From Nitrospinota bacterium (lineage in GTDB: Bacteria > Nitrospinota > Nitrospinia > Nitrospinales > VA-1), in the NCBI GenBank assembly GCA_027619975.1, contig JAQCGX010000005.1, positions 45,155 through 109,154 on the forward strand: a DNA stretch of 64,000 nucleotides, given 5' to 3'. Below the pieces are notes generated by a model. The model did no database searches, was not told the origin of the DNA, and saw nothing but the letters and a program-made list of their open reading frames with translations. Of the stretch, positions 33,032-41,586 are shown in pieces (positions within the stretch are counted from its first letter, which is position 1; the number at the start of each line of letters is the position of its first letter). The translations under genes and the position numbers were made by a program.

Positions 33032-33253
33032 GGACACCTCTAAAAATTAGTTTATTACAGGAAATCGAACATTGTACAAGGATTTCTTGTGTCAGTGGCA
33101 TGGGCTTTCTAGCCCGTGCGAACAGGCTGGAAAGGCGGAATTAAATTCCGCACTTCCGTATAACCTTTAAGGGCAGGTCGCCTGTCCCACTAAAACAAAG
33201 CCATCTCCTTAAATTAACGATTAGGAACATTTAGTCTATTTTTAGAGATGCCC
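33032..33253. mobile_element. MITE copy 2 (222 bp) with 4-bp target duplication
   Basis: The left end GGACACCTCTAAAAATTAG and the right end (inverted GGGCATCTCTAAAAATAG) match those of copy 1. The flanks carry a TCAA duplication (33028-33031 and 33254-33257). It is longer than copy 1 by about 46 bases in the middle, around GCGGAATTAAATTCCGC. Its first 60 bases are almost identical to the copy starting at 63933. Confidence 0.85.
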
Positions 33254-33348
33254 TCAAGGTATTTTCTCATTGATGATAAGGGTTTCCCACTTTTAGATGG
33301 TTCTCAGGAAAAAAGGATTTTTCAAAACGCGCAGGTTGATGGGAAGGT

Positions 33349-33783
33349 TTAGATTTGCTCTTTCTTCTCGTGTACCGGGCGCACGGCCATCCTGCCGCTT
33401 TTACTTTTATGCAAGAGCCTGATTTCTCCGTTCCGAAAATCGAGGATATTACCGTCATTTCCCATAAAATAACCATCAGTCCAAATGGTAGGCAGGCAAC
33501 CGGAAGGAAAAATCGGATCTAAATAAATTGAGTTTCCATATTTGTCGGTATTGACAGCGTCAGGGTCATACAGGCCGAGAACTTCTTCGGTGGTCGGAAA
33601 GCGCCAATCACTATTGCCCTGGAACCTGGTTTGGCACAAATGCAATATATAGTCCTTGGCTTCGTCCCACGACACCCATTTCGCATCACTTTGCCAAGTG
33701 TCTTTTTTTGTCCAGGTCAATCCTGTTTTTTGGTCGGTGATGGTGTCGTTGTTATTGTCAATAAAACGCGAGGAGGAGTTCAT
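33349..33783 (-). CDS. DUF1566 (Lcl-type) domain protein
   Basis: A 144-residue protein consisting of one DUF1566 domain. The family pattern is visible: RFIDNNNDTITDQKTGLTWT, then WDEAKDYI, NSDWRFPTTEEVLGLYD, and a C-terminal GRMAVRPVHEKK. This fold resembles C-type-lectin-like domains and is common in exported proteins; no signal peptide is present here, so the location is uncertain. The gene starts 10 bases after the squalene synthase stop and probably shares its transcript, but a functional link is not evident. Confidence 0.8.
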   Translation of the reverse strand: MNSSSRFIDNNNDTITDQKTGLTWTKKDTWQSDAKWVSWDEAKDYILHLCQTRFQGNSDWRFPTTEEVLGLYDPDAVNTDKYGNSIYLDPIFPSGCLPTIWTDGYFMGNDGNILDFRNGEIRLLHKSKSGRMAVRPVHEKKEQI

Positions 33784-33793
33784 TAAATTTTTC

Positions 33794-34906
33794 TTACACC
33801 GTTTGAGTTTTTGAAATAACAGGATCTAATGGAATTTTTTCCAGCCTTGTCTGGAGACTTTCCAGATTGAAACAAGGTGGGTTTTGTAATTCCTTGGTTT
33901 TGAGAATTTTTTCAAAGGAAAGTTTCAGCAAAAAATCCGAAAAAGCGAAAAGCGGCGTGTACCATAATATTCTTCTCACGGTGCTGCGGGAAATTTTTAC
34001 CGGGGCGGGGGAGGCCAGCAATGATGGATTATTATGGAGCTTGGCGACCGTTTCCATAGCCATCCAAAGCGGCCAGATGCAAAACAGGCGAAGAGATAGT
34101 TTATGATTGGGAATTGCCAGGGAAAATTTCAAGGCATCCCACAAATGTCCCGTTGTTTTTCGGAGTAATTTTTCCAGGATGGCCATATTTTTCTCGATGG
34201 AAACTCCTGAGTGAAACTCTTCGACGGTCAATCCTTGTTCCCTTATAAGACCTTTGGGGATATACGACCAACCTCGCTCGCGGTCGGCGACAACGTCCTT
34301 GGAGATGTTGGTCATCTGCAGGCCCAGGCCGAAGGACACGGCATTATTTTTCATGATTTCTCGTGCATCGTCAGACAAATAGGGCAGTTCCAGAAGGAAG
34401 AGGTTGCACAACATTTCTCCCACGACGCCAGCGACAAAATAGCAATACTCTTCCAGCTCATCTTCATTTTCGAGAGGGGTCAGTTGGTCGCCCTGAAACT
34501 GCTTTTGAAAATGAGCCATCCCGCGGGCCATTTTAGATATGGAAGGAATGATCTGCTGTTGGTGGTTTTCACCCAGGTCATCAAAAATGTTAAAGACCCG
34601 TGCGCTTTGGGAAAGAAGATCCAGATCGTTGGGGGTACCATCCACCACATCACAGTCCTTGACCCAACGGTTCAAGCCTTCCTTACGGTAGGCGGGGTTT
34701 TCTATTAAACGGGCAAACTCCAATAGCAGTTTTATCTTGGTTCCGGCATCCAGTTTACTGGCATCTTCCACGGTGTCGATAGTTCGGCAGAAGAGGTAGG
34801 CGACCAAAATACTGCGATGAATTTCACCTCTGAGGACGGCGATATTCAAGGCAAACGTGCGGCTGACCTTGGGAAGCGTGGTTACACAGTATTGCCAATC
34901 ATCCAT
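33794..34906 (-). CDS. Squalene/phytoene synthase family, probable squalene synthase
   Basis: Condenses two prenyl diphosphates, probably farnesyl diphosphate to squalene, at the inner membrane face. Both Asp-rich motifs are visible: D44-T-V-E-D48, and N200-x3-D204-x3-D208 in NISKDVVADRERG. The LPKVSRTFALNI N-terminus, YCYFVAGVVGEM at about 154 and a hydrophobic C-terminal segment (TPLFAFSDFLLKL) also fit. The 370 residues and the LPKVSRTFAL start resemble the single-protein (eukaryote-like) squalene synthases more than the shorter HpnC/HpnD. Phytoene synthase is the alternative. IspH lies just upstream, supporting an isoprenoid context. Confidence 0.88.
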   Translation of the reverse strand: MDDWQYCVTTLPKVSRTFALNIAVLRGEIHRSILVAYLFCRTIDTVEDASKLDAGTKIKLLLEFARLIENPAYRKEGLNRWVKDCDVVDGTPNDLDLLSQSARVFNIFDDLGENHQQQIIPSISKMARGMAHFQKQFQGDQLTPLENEDELEEYCYFVAGVVGEMLCNLFLLELPYLSDDAREIMKNNAVSFGLGLQMTNISKDVVADRERGWSYIPKGLIREQGLTVEEFHSGVSIEKNMAILEKLLRKTTGHLWDALKFSLAIPNHKLSLRLFCIWPLWMAMETVAKLHNNPSLLASPAPVKISRSTVRRILWYTPLFAFSDFLLKLSFEKILKTKELQNPPCFNLESLQTRLEKIPLDPVISKTQTV

Positions 34907-34972
34907 GGTTTTAAAAGGTAATTTTTGTTGAGTAAAAACCGCGTACTGTTGATTCGAAGTAACACAGCATGC

Positions 34973-34995
34973 CCGCTCTTCTATAGGAAGAGCGG
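34973..34995. terminator. GC-rich 9-bp hairpin between ispH and the squalene synthase gene
   Basis: CCGCTCTTC (34973-34981) and GAAGAGCGG (34987-34995) pair perfectly around a five-base loop in the 201-base spacer between the two minus-strand genes. No U-tract follows on the minus strand. It could end ispH transcripts or shield mRNA ends. Confidence 0.4.
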
Positions 34996-35107
34996 ATAAA
35001 AACGATTTTTTAATAATAATTTCCAGTCTATCATGAAAACAGTCGCTAGTTACAGGCTATTTCCGAGGATGGGGGAGGGAGGTCTTATTCCAAGGTAAGA
35101 TTGGCTT

Positions 35108-35998
35108 TCAGCAGGCGATGGACCCTTGAGTCGTTGTCTTTTTCATTTCCTCAGCGATGGTTAATATTTCTTTATGAACCTCGTTGATCACGTTCTCCGG
35201 GGTGCTGGTTCCTGCGGTGATGCCGACATGTTCTTTATTCTTAAACCAGGATTTTTGTAGTTGCGAGGAGGATTCTATATGGTGGGCTTCGATTTTCTTT
35301 TCATCGCAGACCTGAACCAGTTTTTTGGTGTTGGATGAATTGAACCCGCCGATCACGATCATGAGGTCTACCTGGTCCGCAAGTTCCCAGACAGCGACCT
35401 GGCGGTCGCGGGTTGGCTGGCAAATGGTGTTAACAAACGATACCGCATCCACACAATCCATAGCACTGATCTTTTTGACCAGAGCTTCCACCTTATCGAC
35501 CTGCTGGGTGGTCTGGCTCACGATTCCCAATTTCCGTTTGCCTCGTACACGAATTTTTTCAAGATCATCTTCCCCGTTTATGACAAGAAAATCGTCCAGA
35601 TCCCCGACGATGCCCTTGACCTCCACATGGTCCTCCTGGCCGATTACCACCGGGAAAAAATTCTTTTCTACCATACCCTTGATGGTTTTATGGACGCGCA
35701 TCACCAGCGGACAACTGGCATCGTATACAATGAAACCCGCATCCTCGAGTTTTTGTTTTGTCATTTCCGCAGCGCCGTGCGCGGTGATCATCACCTTTTT
35801 GGTTTTGATTTTATCCATATCCTCGATTCCCTTTACCAGGGCAACCCCATTATTTTTGAGGGATTCGTTGATTTGAGGATTGTGAACCAATTGGCCGATG
35901 ATGGTCAGGTCAGAATGAAATTCAGGCCCCATCGCCAGGTTGATGGCGTCTTGCACACCGAAACAGGTGCCGAGGGCACTTGCGAGCGATACTTTCAT
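35108..35998 (-). CDS. ispH: 4-hydroxy-3-methylbut-2-enyl diphosphate reductase
   Basis: Last enzyme of the non-mevalonate pathway, reducing HMBPP to IPP and DMAPP with a [4Fe-4S] cluster. The three cluster cysteines are C12, C96 and C193, almost the same spacing as E. coli (12, 96, 197). The substrate-site residues H39, H74, H124 and E126 are present, as are SQTTQ, GGFNSSNTKKL and the GITAGTSTPE block. The first motif reads GTCFGVQ rather than the usual GFCAGV, marking a divergent subgroup. The 296-residue length is normal. Its own promoter was not identified; the downstream squalene synthase uses its product pathway. Confidence 0.95.
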   Translation of the reverse strand: MKVSLASALGTCFGVQDAINLAMGPEFHSDLTIIGQLVHNPQINESLKNNGVALVKGIEDMDKIKTKKVMITAHGAAEMTKQKLEDAGFIVYDASCPLVMRVHKTIKGMVEKNFFPVVIGQEDHVEVKGIVGDLDDFLVINGEDDLEKIRVRGKRKLGIVSQTTQQVDKVEALVKKISAMDCVDAVSFVNTICQPTRDRQVAVWELADQVDLMIVIGGFNSSNTKKLVQVCDEKKIEAHHIESSSQLQKSWFKNKEHVGITAGTSTPENVINEVHKEILTIAEEMKKTTTQGSIAC

Positions 35999-36157
35999 TT
36001 AATTTTCCTTAATTAATCAGCTAAATGGTGGTTGAGAAAAATGGAAATCATCTGTAATGATAACAAAACCGGGATGGATATAAAATAAAAACCCAAAGTC
36101 AGGCGGATTTTCACTTCATCAGCAGGTTTTTCAACAATTGTAATGAGGGAAAGGAAA

Positions 36158-36207
36158 ACGCCCTTCCTAATTTACGCTATAAGTATAGCATAAGTTAAGA
36201 AAGGCGC
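36158..36207 (-). terminator. Long imperfect hairpin downstream of the HU/IHF gene
   Basis: Two 24-base arms (36158-36181 and 36184-36207) are inverted copies. The arms differ only by a few transitions, which still pair as G-U in RNA, around a two-base centre. On the minus strand the hairpin lies about 20 bases after the HU/IHF stop and is followed by a T-rich stretch. Confidence 0.6.
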
Positions 36208-36227
36208 TGTTGGTGGTCGGTTGGAAG

Positions 36228-36611
36228 CTATTTGCTTAATGGAATCGTCTGTGAAACTCCGTGAACTGAAGCGTAAGGGCTTCTGTTTTCTTTAGTGCGT
36301 GGAGAAGCAGGTGCTTGCAAGCCCATATTTTCTGAATCCTGGTTGATCAATTCCCGCAATTCCTTGCCCGCATGAAAAACCGGTTTTTTCCGGAGCGGCA
36401 GATAAAGTGGCTCTCCGGTGATCGGCTTTTTGGCGACTCTGGCCTTATGTTCGTTGATGCGGAAGGAACCGAATCCCTGAACCACAACCCGACCCTCTTT
36501 TTCTAGATTGTTCATGATGGTGTCTAAAATAGCGGTCAAATACTTGTCAGCCTCTTTTTTTGAAACATTCATTCTTAAAGATAGTTTTGTGGTCAAATCG
36601 GATCGAGTCAT
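36228..36611 (-). CDS. HU/IHF family DNA-bending protein with C-terminal extension
   Basis: Nucleoid-associated protein of the HU/IHF family. The first 90 residues are the standard fold: MTRSDLTTKLSLRMNVSKKE, EGRVVVQGFGSFRINEHKAR, and GEPLYLPLRKKPVFHAGKEL. The position of the usual RNP beta-arm is shortened and rich in Lys. A 33-residue polar tail (QDSENMGLQAPASPRTKENR onward) extends beyond the normal end and has no recognised motif. ATG 36611 is chosen because a GGGGGAA ribosome site lies eight bases upstream and homology starts there; the frame runs on to 36653. It is flanked downstream by a long hairpin. Confidence 0.88.
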   Translation of the reverse strand: MTRSDLTTKLSLRMNVSKKEADKYLTAILDTIMNNLEKEGRVVVQGFGSFRINEHKARVAKKPITGEPLYLPLRKKPVFHAGKELRELINQDSENMGLQAPASPRTKENRSPYASVHGVSQTIPLSK

Positions 36612-37005
36612 TTGTTTCGTTCCCCCAGTTTGTATTTTGTTGGTCAATGACAAAAGAAGGGAGCAAAAATCGGGCCAAAATGAAATTATCTATGTAAATG
36701 TATATATTTCAAAATTTTACTTGATTTTCGCTAAGGCGCGAAGCATCAATGCTTTTTGTTATTTTATTTACAAGTGTATATAAAAGTGACCAATTTATGG
36801 TGAATTTGAAGGTGAGTGTGATATTTTGGATTTTCAAGCGTTTTAGAGAAGGGCGGACTTGTTTTTTTTAAAGAAGGTTTTTTTAAGTAAATGTTTTTAA
36901 TCGTATTAACTGATATTATTTAGAATTGATTTTCTCAAATTGATGCAGGTTTTACCTGTTCTGGTGAGATTATTGCCTGGCATCTGGAGGGAAAATTTTT
37001 TAATG

Positions 37006-37100
37006 CCAGCGTGACGCTGGACCCAATATTTACGTGCGATGGGTTTATGGCTGACTGAACCCCTTCAGCGCGGAATTTTTCCTCCCGCGTAGCGGGTTCG
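37006..37100. repeat. Dispersed repeat, copy A
   Basis: A segment beginning CCAGCGTGACGCTGGACCC and containing ATATTTACGTGCGATGGGTT, then TATGGCTGACTG, recurs in inverted orientation at 58255-58363. Identity is high over about 58 bases and weaker over the next 35. It lies in the 541-base gene-free spacer 36612-37152, about 50 bases before the next gene; nothing else was recognised there. Confidence 0.75.
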
Positions 37101-37152
37101 CTGTGAAAACGGTACGATTTAACCACAAGCGCTAATAGAAGACTGTGAAAAA

Positions 37153-38097
37153 ATGCTAAAAAAATTGTTGGTTTATCTCACCCATCCTTATGTGGATGCT
37201 TGGAATTTCAAGCCCGAACATAAGGACATTCTGCAAGCGCAGGTTGCTGATCTGGAAGTAACCGTTTGCTATCATTCCAGGGATTTTTTGCAACGGCTTC
37301 CGGATGCCGAGGCAGTAGCGGTGTGGTACTTCAAAAAGGAGTGGCTCGCCAATGCTCCCCGCTTGAAGCTGATCGCCACCCCGGCGGCGGGAAAGGACTG
37401 GATCGATGTGGAGCCTTCTAAGAATCTAAAAATTTCCCATGGCGGCTTTCACGGCATGATGATCGCTGAATCGGTGGTGGGGGCAATCTTTTATTTTTGC
37501 AAGGCGTTTTCCTTTTCTGCGACGATGCAAAAGCAGAAAAAATGGGCGACCAAAAAAGTCTCCGACCGCATCCAATCCCTGTACGGGGCCAACGTCACCA
37601 TTTTAGGGTTCGGCAAAATCGGCACGACCATCGGCAACGTACTGAAACCGTTCGGCTGTACACTCACCGGAGTGAAACGGACTTCCATCCCGCCGCCGGA
37701 ATATTTTTCTGAAGAGGATAGGGTGGTGACGATGGATCAAATGCCGGAGGTATTAAAAACCACCGATCATCTTATTTTCGTATTGCCCGGTGGGGCTGAC
37801 ACTCAGGGGGTTTTTACGTGGGAGCATTTCAAGGCACTGCCGAAATCCTGCACTCTCTATAACGTGGGAAGGGGGAAGGTCTATAAGGATGAAGATCTGG
37901 TGGAGGCCCTGAACGCCGGGGAACTCGCTGGAGCCTATCTCGACGTGTTTGAAAAAGAACCTTTGCCGCCCGAATCGCCCCTTTGGGAGATGGATAACGT
38001 CCTCATTCAGCCGCATATCTCCGCCGCATCCCCGCAGTATCTGGAATTGTTTGTCAGGGAGCTAGCAGGGAGGATTAAGTCTGGAGTGGTGGGATAG
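37153..38097 (+). CDS. D-2-hydroxyacid dehydrogenase (NAD-binding) family protein
   Basis: Cytosolic NAD(P)-dependent oxidoreductase of the D-2-hydroxyacid dehydrogenase superfamily. The 314 residues show the nucleotide-binding GFGKIGTTIG (about 153) and the catalytic Arg region in NVGRGKVYKDEDLVEAL. The Glu region is in YLDVFEKEPLPPESPLW and the catalytic His in IQPHISAASP. The N-terminal substrate domain is divergent, with GGFHGMMIAESVVGAIFYFC where most have TG.NA..VAE. This resembles the glyoxylate/hydroxypyruvate-reductase-like or unassigned subgroup, so the substrate is not assigned. It stands alone between the dispersed repeat and mazEF. Confidence 0.9.
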   Translation: MLKKLLVYLTHPYVDAWNFKPEHKDILQAQVADLEVTVCYHSRDFLQRLPDAEAVAVWYFKKEWLANAPRLKLIATPAAGKDWIDVEPSKNLKISHGGFHGMMIAESVVGAIFYFCKAFSFSATMQKQKKWATKKVSDRIQSLYGANVTILGFGKIGTTIGNVLKPFGCTLTGVKRTSIPPPEYFSEEDRVVTMDQMPEVLKTTDHLIFVLPGGADTQGVFTWEHFKALPKSCTLYNVGRGKVYKDEDLVEALNAGELAGAYLDVFEKEPLPPESPLWEMDNVLIQPHISAASPQYLELFVRELAGRIKSGVVG

Positions 38098-38136
38098 ATT
38101 TTTATCAAAATGGGTTTTTCCATGACAACACCTTAT

Positions 38137-38155
38137 GTTATAATAATATTATAAC
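38137..38155. promoter_or_regulatory. Palindromic operator/promoter of mazEF
   Basis: GTTATAAT and ATTATAAC are perfect eight-base inverted arms around AAT. The left arm contains a TATAAT -10 box. The site is 17 bases before mazE, whose GGAGG lies at 38160-38164. AbrB-type antitoxins normally bind such palindromes over their promoter, so autorepression is likely. Confidence 0.55.
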
Positions 38156-38171
38156 GTATGGAGGATGAATT

Positions 38172-38420
38172 ATGGATGTTGTTATTCGTGATATAGGAAA
38201 TTCAAAAGGCATCATCATTCCAGCCTCTGTGTTGAAAGAAGCCGGTATTGGCAAGGTCGCGGACATGCGCGTGGAAGAGGATTGTATTATCGTGAAAGCT
38301 GGCAAGGACCCGAGAGCCGGTTGGTTGGAAGCGATTCAGAAAGATCCACCCGATGAAGACGAAACCGTGTTCCTGGATGGCGTCGAGGATGACGACCTTA
38401 TAGAAGACTGGACATGGTAA
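38172..38420 (+). CDS. mazE: MazE-like antitoxin (AbrB/SpoVT fold)
   Basis: An 82-residue antitoxin. The N-terminal 45 residues form the swapped-hairpin AbrB-type DNA-binding domain (IRDIGNSKGIIIPASVLKEA, then GKVADMRVEEDCIIVKA). The C-terminus is a strongly acidic tail (PPDEDETVFLDGVEDDDLIE) that should wrap around the toxin dimer. It has a strong GGAGG ribosome site, and its last codons overlap the mazF start by seven bases, as is usual for such pairs. Palindrome 38137-38155 is the likely binding site. Confidence 0.93.
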   Translation: MDVVIRDIGNSKGIIIPASVLKEAGIGKVADMRVEEDCIIVKAGKDPRAGWLEAIQKDPPDEDETVFLDGVEDDDLIEDWTW

Positions 38421-38746
38421 AACCCACCTACCCAAAACGCTTTGACGTGTATTGGGTCAACCTGGACCCGACCATTGGCGCGGAAGTTAAGAAAACGCGA
38501 CCCTGCGTGATCCTATCGCCGGACAGTATGAATCAGGGATTGAAAACCGTCCTCATTGCCCCGATGACGACCACGATGAAAAATTGGCCGTTTCGCGTCC
38601 CCGTGACTCACAAGAAAAATAAAGGCCAGGTGATGCTGGATCAGATTCGGGCCGTATCCAAAAAACGGTTGCACAAACCCGATGGAACCGTCAGTGCGAA
38701 AGTCAAAACGGGCATTCTCGAATGCCTGAAAGATATGTTTGCCTAG
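38414..38746 (+). CDS. mazF: MazF/PemK-type endoribonuclease toxin
   Basis: Sequence-specific mRNA interferase of 110 residues with the CcdB/MazF barrel. Seen: RFDVYWVNLDPTIGAEVKKT with the active-site basic residue region, RPCVILSPDSMNQ, LIAPMTT, FRVPVTHKKNKGQVMLDQIR, AVSKK. All expected strands are present and the frame is intact, so the toxin is probably active. It overlaps mazE by seven bases. Cleavage specificity cannot be read from the sequence. A gene for a DNA-repair-like UDG-superfamily protein follows 68 bases later. Confidence 0.93.
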   Translation: MVKPTYPKRFDVYWVNLDPTIGAEVKKTRPCVILSPDSMNQGLKTVLIAPMTTTMKNWPFRVPVTHKKNKGQVMLDQIRAVSKKRLHKPDGTVSAKVKTGILECLKDMFA

Positions 38747-38814
38747 AAGTGCCGTAGCTAACCGATTTCCTAAAATCTTTTCTCTGTGTTCTCCGCAACC
38801 TCTGTTTTGAATCA

Positions 38815-39405
38815 ATGAATCGTCAATTTAAAAACCTGCTCGTTGAAATCAAGGAGTGCCGTTTATGTGAGGAGCATTTGCCTTTAGGGCCGAGGCCTGT
38901 GGTTCAGGCTGATCCGAAAGCTAAAATTCTCGTGGTCGGCCAGGCACCGGGGCGCAAGGTTCACGAAACCGGAATTCCGTTCAATGATCCCAGTGGCGAC
39001 CGCTTGCGGGACTGGATGGGAATCGATCGGGATATTTTCTATGATGCGACGCAAATTGCTCTTCTGCCCATGGGGTTTTGTTATCCGGGAACGGGAAAAT
39101 CTGGGGATCTGCCGCCAAGGCCGGAATGTGCCGAAGCCTGGCGCGAAAAACTTTTACAGGGTCTACCGGGAATTCAACTGACGCTGGTGATCGGGCAGTA
39201 TGCCCATCAGTATCATCTTGCTAAAAGACAGTCTAAAACTCTGACTGAGACAGTCAAAGCCTGGAAGGAGTTCTGGGCGGATGGATTCTTGCCCATGCCG
39301 CACCCCAGCACGCGCAACAATATCTGGCTGAAGAGAAACGAATGGTTTGAGAAAGACGTTTTGCCAATCTTGCGCGGCAAAATACAAGCTCTGATCCTAA
39401 AATGA
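38815..39405 (+). CDS. Uracil-DNA glycosylase superfamily protein (no Fe-S cluster)
   Basis: A 196-residue protein of the UDG superfamily. The first active-site motif is VGQAPGRKVHETGIPFNDPS near residue 41 and the second is MPHPSTRNNIWLKRN near 160. Only two N-terminal cysteines (CRLC) are present rather than the four that hold the Fe-S cluster in family-4 enzymes. Base-excision activity is plausible but not assured, as several members of this branch are uncharacterised. The start is ATG 38815. It stands between mazF and the convergent gatA. Confidence 0.82.
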   Translation: MNRQFKNLLVEIKECRLCEEHLPLGPRPVVQADPKAKILVVGQAPGRKVHETGIPFNDPSGDRLRDWMGIDRDIFYDATQIALLPMGFCYPGTGKSGDLPPRPECAEAWREKLLQGLPGIQLTLVIGQYAHQYHLAKRQSKTLTETVKAWKEFWADGFLPMPHPSTRNNIWLKRNEWFEKDVLPILRGKIQALILK

Positions 39406-39428
39406 CGGGTTTACGTTGCTATTGAGTT

Positions 39429-40880
39429 TTACAGAGCAGGAAACTTCAGATGAAAATCGGTGGCTTGCTGAAAATGGTGGCCGACTTGAAGCAGGGTTTC
39501 CTCATCGAAATGTTTGCCCATGAGTTGTAGTCCGATGGGGAGATTCTCAGCGCTAAAACCGCAGGGAATCGACAAGGCAGGAATTCCTGCCAGGTTCGCG
39601 GAGATGGTGTAAATGTCGGCGAGATACATTTGTAAAGGGTCGTCCATTTTTTCCCCCAGTTTGAATGCCGGGGCCGGGCAGGTGGGGGCGACGATCAGAT
39701 CACATTTTTTGTAGGCTTCCTCAAAATCCCGCTTGATCAGAGTGCGGGCTTTTTGCCCTTTGAGATAGTACGCGTCGTAATAGCCGGAACTGAGCACAAA
39801 GGTTCCCAATATGATGCGGCGTTTCACCTCTTCCCCGAAACCTTCACTGCGCGTGTTCAGGTACATATCCTGAAGATTGTCCGATTGCTCCGAGCGATGC
39901 CCGTATCTCACCCCATCGTAGCGGGAAAGGTTGGTGCTGGCTTCGGCGCAGGCCAGGATGTAATAGGTGGCGACGGCATACTGAGTATGAGGTAGTGACA
40001 CTTCCACCTTTTCCATACCCAGCGATTCGAGAGTTTTGATGGCGTCCTGCACCGCTCGTTCCACTTCTGGAGCCATTCCCGAGGTGAAGTATTCCTTGGG
40101 GATGCCTATCTTGAGTCCTTTGACACCCTTGCTCAGCGCCTGGGTGAAATCGGGACGAGAAATTTCGGCGGAAGTGGAATCCAGAGGATCTTTGCCGCTG
40201 ATGACGTTCATCAAGAGAGCCGCGTCCTCCACCGTTTTGGTCAGGGGACCGATTTGATCCAGAGACGATGCGAACGCTACCAGTCCGAACCGGGACACTC
40301 GCCCGTAGGTAGGTTTTAATCCCGTGACTCCGCAAAAACTGGCGGGTTGACGGATAGAGCCTCCTGTATCGCTTCCCAATGAAGCCATGCACTGGTGCGC
40401 GGCGACGGCGGCGGCAGACCCGCCACTGGAACCTCCGGGAACACGGTCTTGAGCCCAGGGGTTGAAAGTCGGGTGATGCCAGGAATTCTCATTTGAGGAC
40501 CCCATGGCGAATTCATCCATATTGGTTTTACCGATGATCACAGCACCTGCGGCTTTCAACTGTTTTACCACCGTGGCATCGTAGGGGGAGACGAACTGGT
40601 CGAGCATTCGGGAAGAGCAGGTGGTCCGCAACCCTTGGGTGCAAATCAGATCCTTCAAGGCAAGAGGGATTCCCAAAAGCGGGGCGTCTTCTCCTGCGGC
40701 GATTTTTTGGTCGGCTTCCCGTGCCTGGTTCAAGGCGGTTTCACGGGTCAGATGCACGAAGGCCTTGACCTTGCCTTCCACCCTGTCGATGTGCTTGAAC
40801 ACCGCCTCCGTCAATTCCACGGATGAAAACTGTTTTTTTTGCAGGCCTTCTTTGGCCTTGCGGAGGGTGGCTCGATGCAT
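39429..40880 (-). CDS. gatA: Glutamyl/aspartyl-tRNA amidotransferase subunit A
   Basis: Amidase subunit of GatCAB, which releases ammonia from glutamine to amidate Glu-tRNA(Gln) and/or Asp-tRNA(Asn). The 483 residues are standard. The Ser-cisSer-Lys triad is visible: Lys in [12 protein letters not shown], then [16 protein letters not shown] and [17 protein letters not shown]. The C-terminal [13 protein letters not shown] and [14 protein letters not shown] are conserved. It follows gatC by eight bases. gatB is not in the window, so the third subunit lies elsewhere. Confidence 0.97.
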   Translation of the reverse strand: MHRATLRKAKEGLQKKQFSSVELTEAVFKHIDRVEGKVKAFVHLTRETALNQAREADQKIAAGEDAPLLGIPLALKDLICTQGLRTTCSSRMLDQFVSPYDATVVKQLKAAGAVIIGKTNMDEFAMGSSNENSWHHPTFNPWAQDRVPGGSSGGSAAAVAAHQCMASLGSDTGGSIRQPASFCGVTGLKPTYGRVSRFGLVAFASSLDQIGPLTKTVEDAALLMNVISGKDPLDSTSAEISRPDFTQALSKGVKGLKIGIPKEYFTSGMAPEVERAVQDAIKTLESLGMEKVEVSLPHTQYAVATYYILACAEASTNLSRYDGVRYGHRSEQSDNLQDMYLNTRSEGFGEEVKRRIILGTFVLSSGYYDAYYLKGQKARTLIKRDFEEAYKKCDLIVAPTCPAPAFKLGEKMDDPLQMYLADIYTISANLAGIPALSIPCGFSAENLPIGLQLMGKHFDEETLLQVGHHFQQATDFHLKFPAL

Positions 40881-40888
40881 CGTCAGGA

Positions 40889-41170
40889 TTAAATTATTTG
40901 CGGGACTTCATAATGGCGCTTTTTCTGCGCGGGAGCCAGGTCGAGAGTGTCGCTTTCCGGGAAGTTTTTCCTTTTTTCATCCTCGCGAAAAACGTTTTGC
41001 AGGGGAATCGCGTGCGAAGTCGGTTCCACCTCTGAGGTGTCCAGTTGGTTGAGTTGATCGATATATTCGATGATGGTTGCCATTTGCACACCCAAACGAT
41101 CTTTTTCAGAATCGCTCAGACGCAGACGGGCAAGCGTGGCCAATCGATCGATGTCAAATTTTACAGACAT
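40889..41170 (-). CDS. gatC: Glutamyl/aspartyl-tRNA amidotransferase subunit C
   Basis: A 93-residue subunit that stabilises the GatA-GatB complex. Typical features: [20 protein letters not shown] at the N-terminus, [20 protein letters not shown] in the middle, and the conserved NVFREDE. It then ends with [14 protein letters not shown]. The start ATG 41170 fits the family. It directly precedes gatA with an eight-base gap. Confidence 0.95.
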   Translation of the reverse strand: MSVKFDIDRLATLARLRLSDSEKDRLGVQMATIIEYIDQLNQLDTSEVEPTSHAIPLQNVFREDEKRKNFPESDTLDLAPAQKKRHYEVPQII

Positions 41171-41201
41171 AAGAGACGGTACGTGTCAGGTTAAGAAATA
41201 C

Positions 41202-41423
41202 TCAGGAATCCTCTGATTTGCGGTCTTTTTTCTTTGTTTTCCTTAATACGGACATTTTTTCATCAAATACTATCTTGCCGGCTTTTCTGGATAGGCGTTT
41301 GACCTTTTTCTTCAGTTTGCGGACTTCCAGGCTCTTGGAGGCGTCTTCGGATTTTTTGACTTCGTCCGCCAGAGTGGTTTGGGACTTTTTGACATGTTCT
41401 CTCAGCTTTTCAAGTGTGGCCAT
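41202..41423 (-). CDS. Small lysine-rich coiled-coil protein
   Basis: A 73-residue, strongly basic protein (MATLEKLREHVKKSQTTLAD onward; LEVRKLKKKVKRLSRKAGKI in the middle) predicted to be entirely helical. It has no recognised family. The alternation of Lys/Arg and hydrophobic residues suggests a nucleic-acid- or ribosome-associated role, which is speculation. It is 31 bases upstream of gatC on the same strand and may be co-transcribed. Confidence 0.6.
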   Translation of the reverse strand: MATLEKLREHVKKSQTTLADEVKKSEDASKSLEVRKLKKKVKRLSRKAGKIVFDEKMSVLRKTKKKDRKSEDS

Positions 41424-41586
41424 GTTTCCTTATTTCCTTTTCCTTAAAAGAGGGGTTGAATCGAATTGTCCTGTATATCAAACTTTTAGTTGTTTAACAA
41501 TAAGAAAGGAGATTTTTAGGGAATGAATGGTAAACCATCGGGGTTCCAACAGGGGGTGGCTCAGGTCAGAGGTTGTGTCTCGGGAG

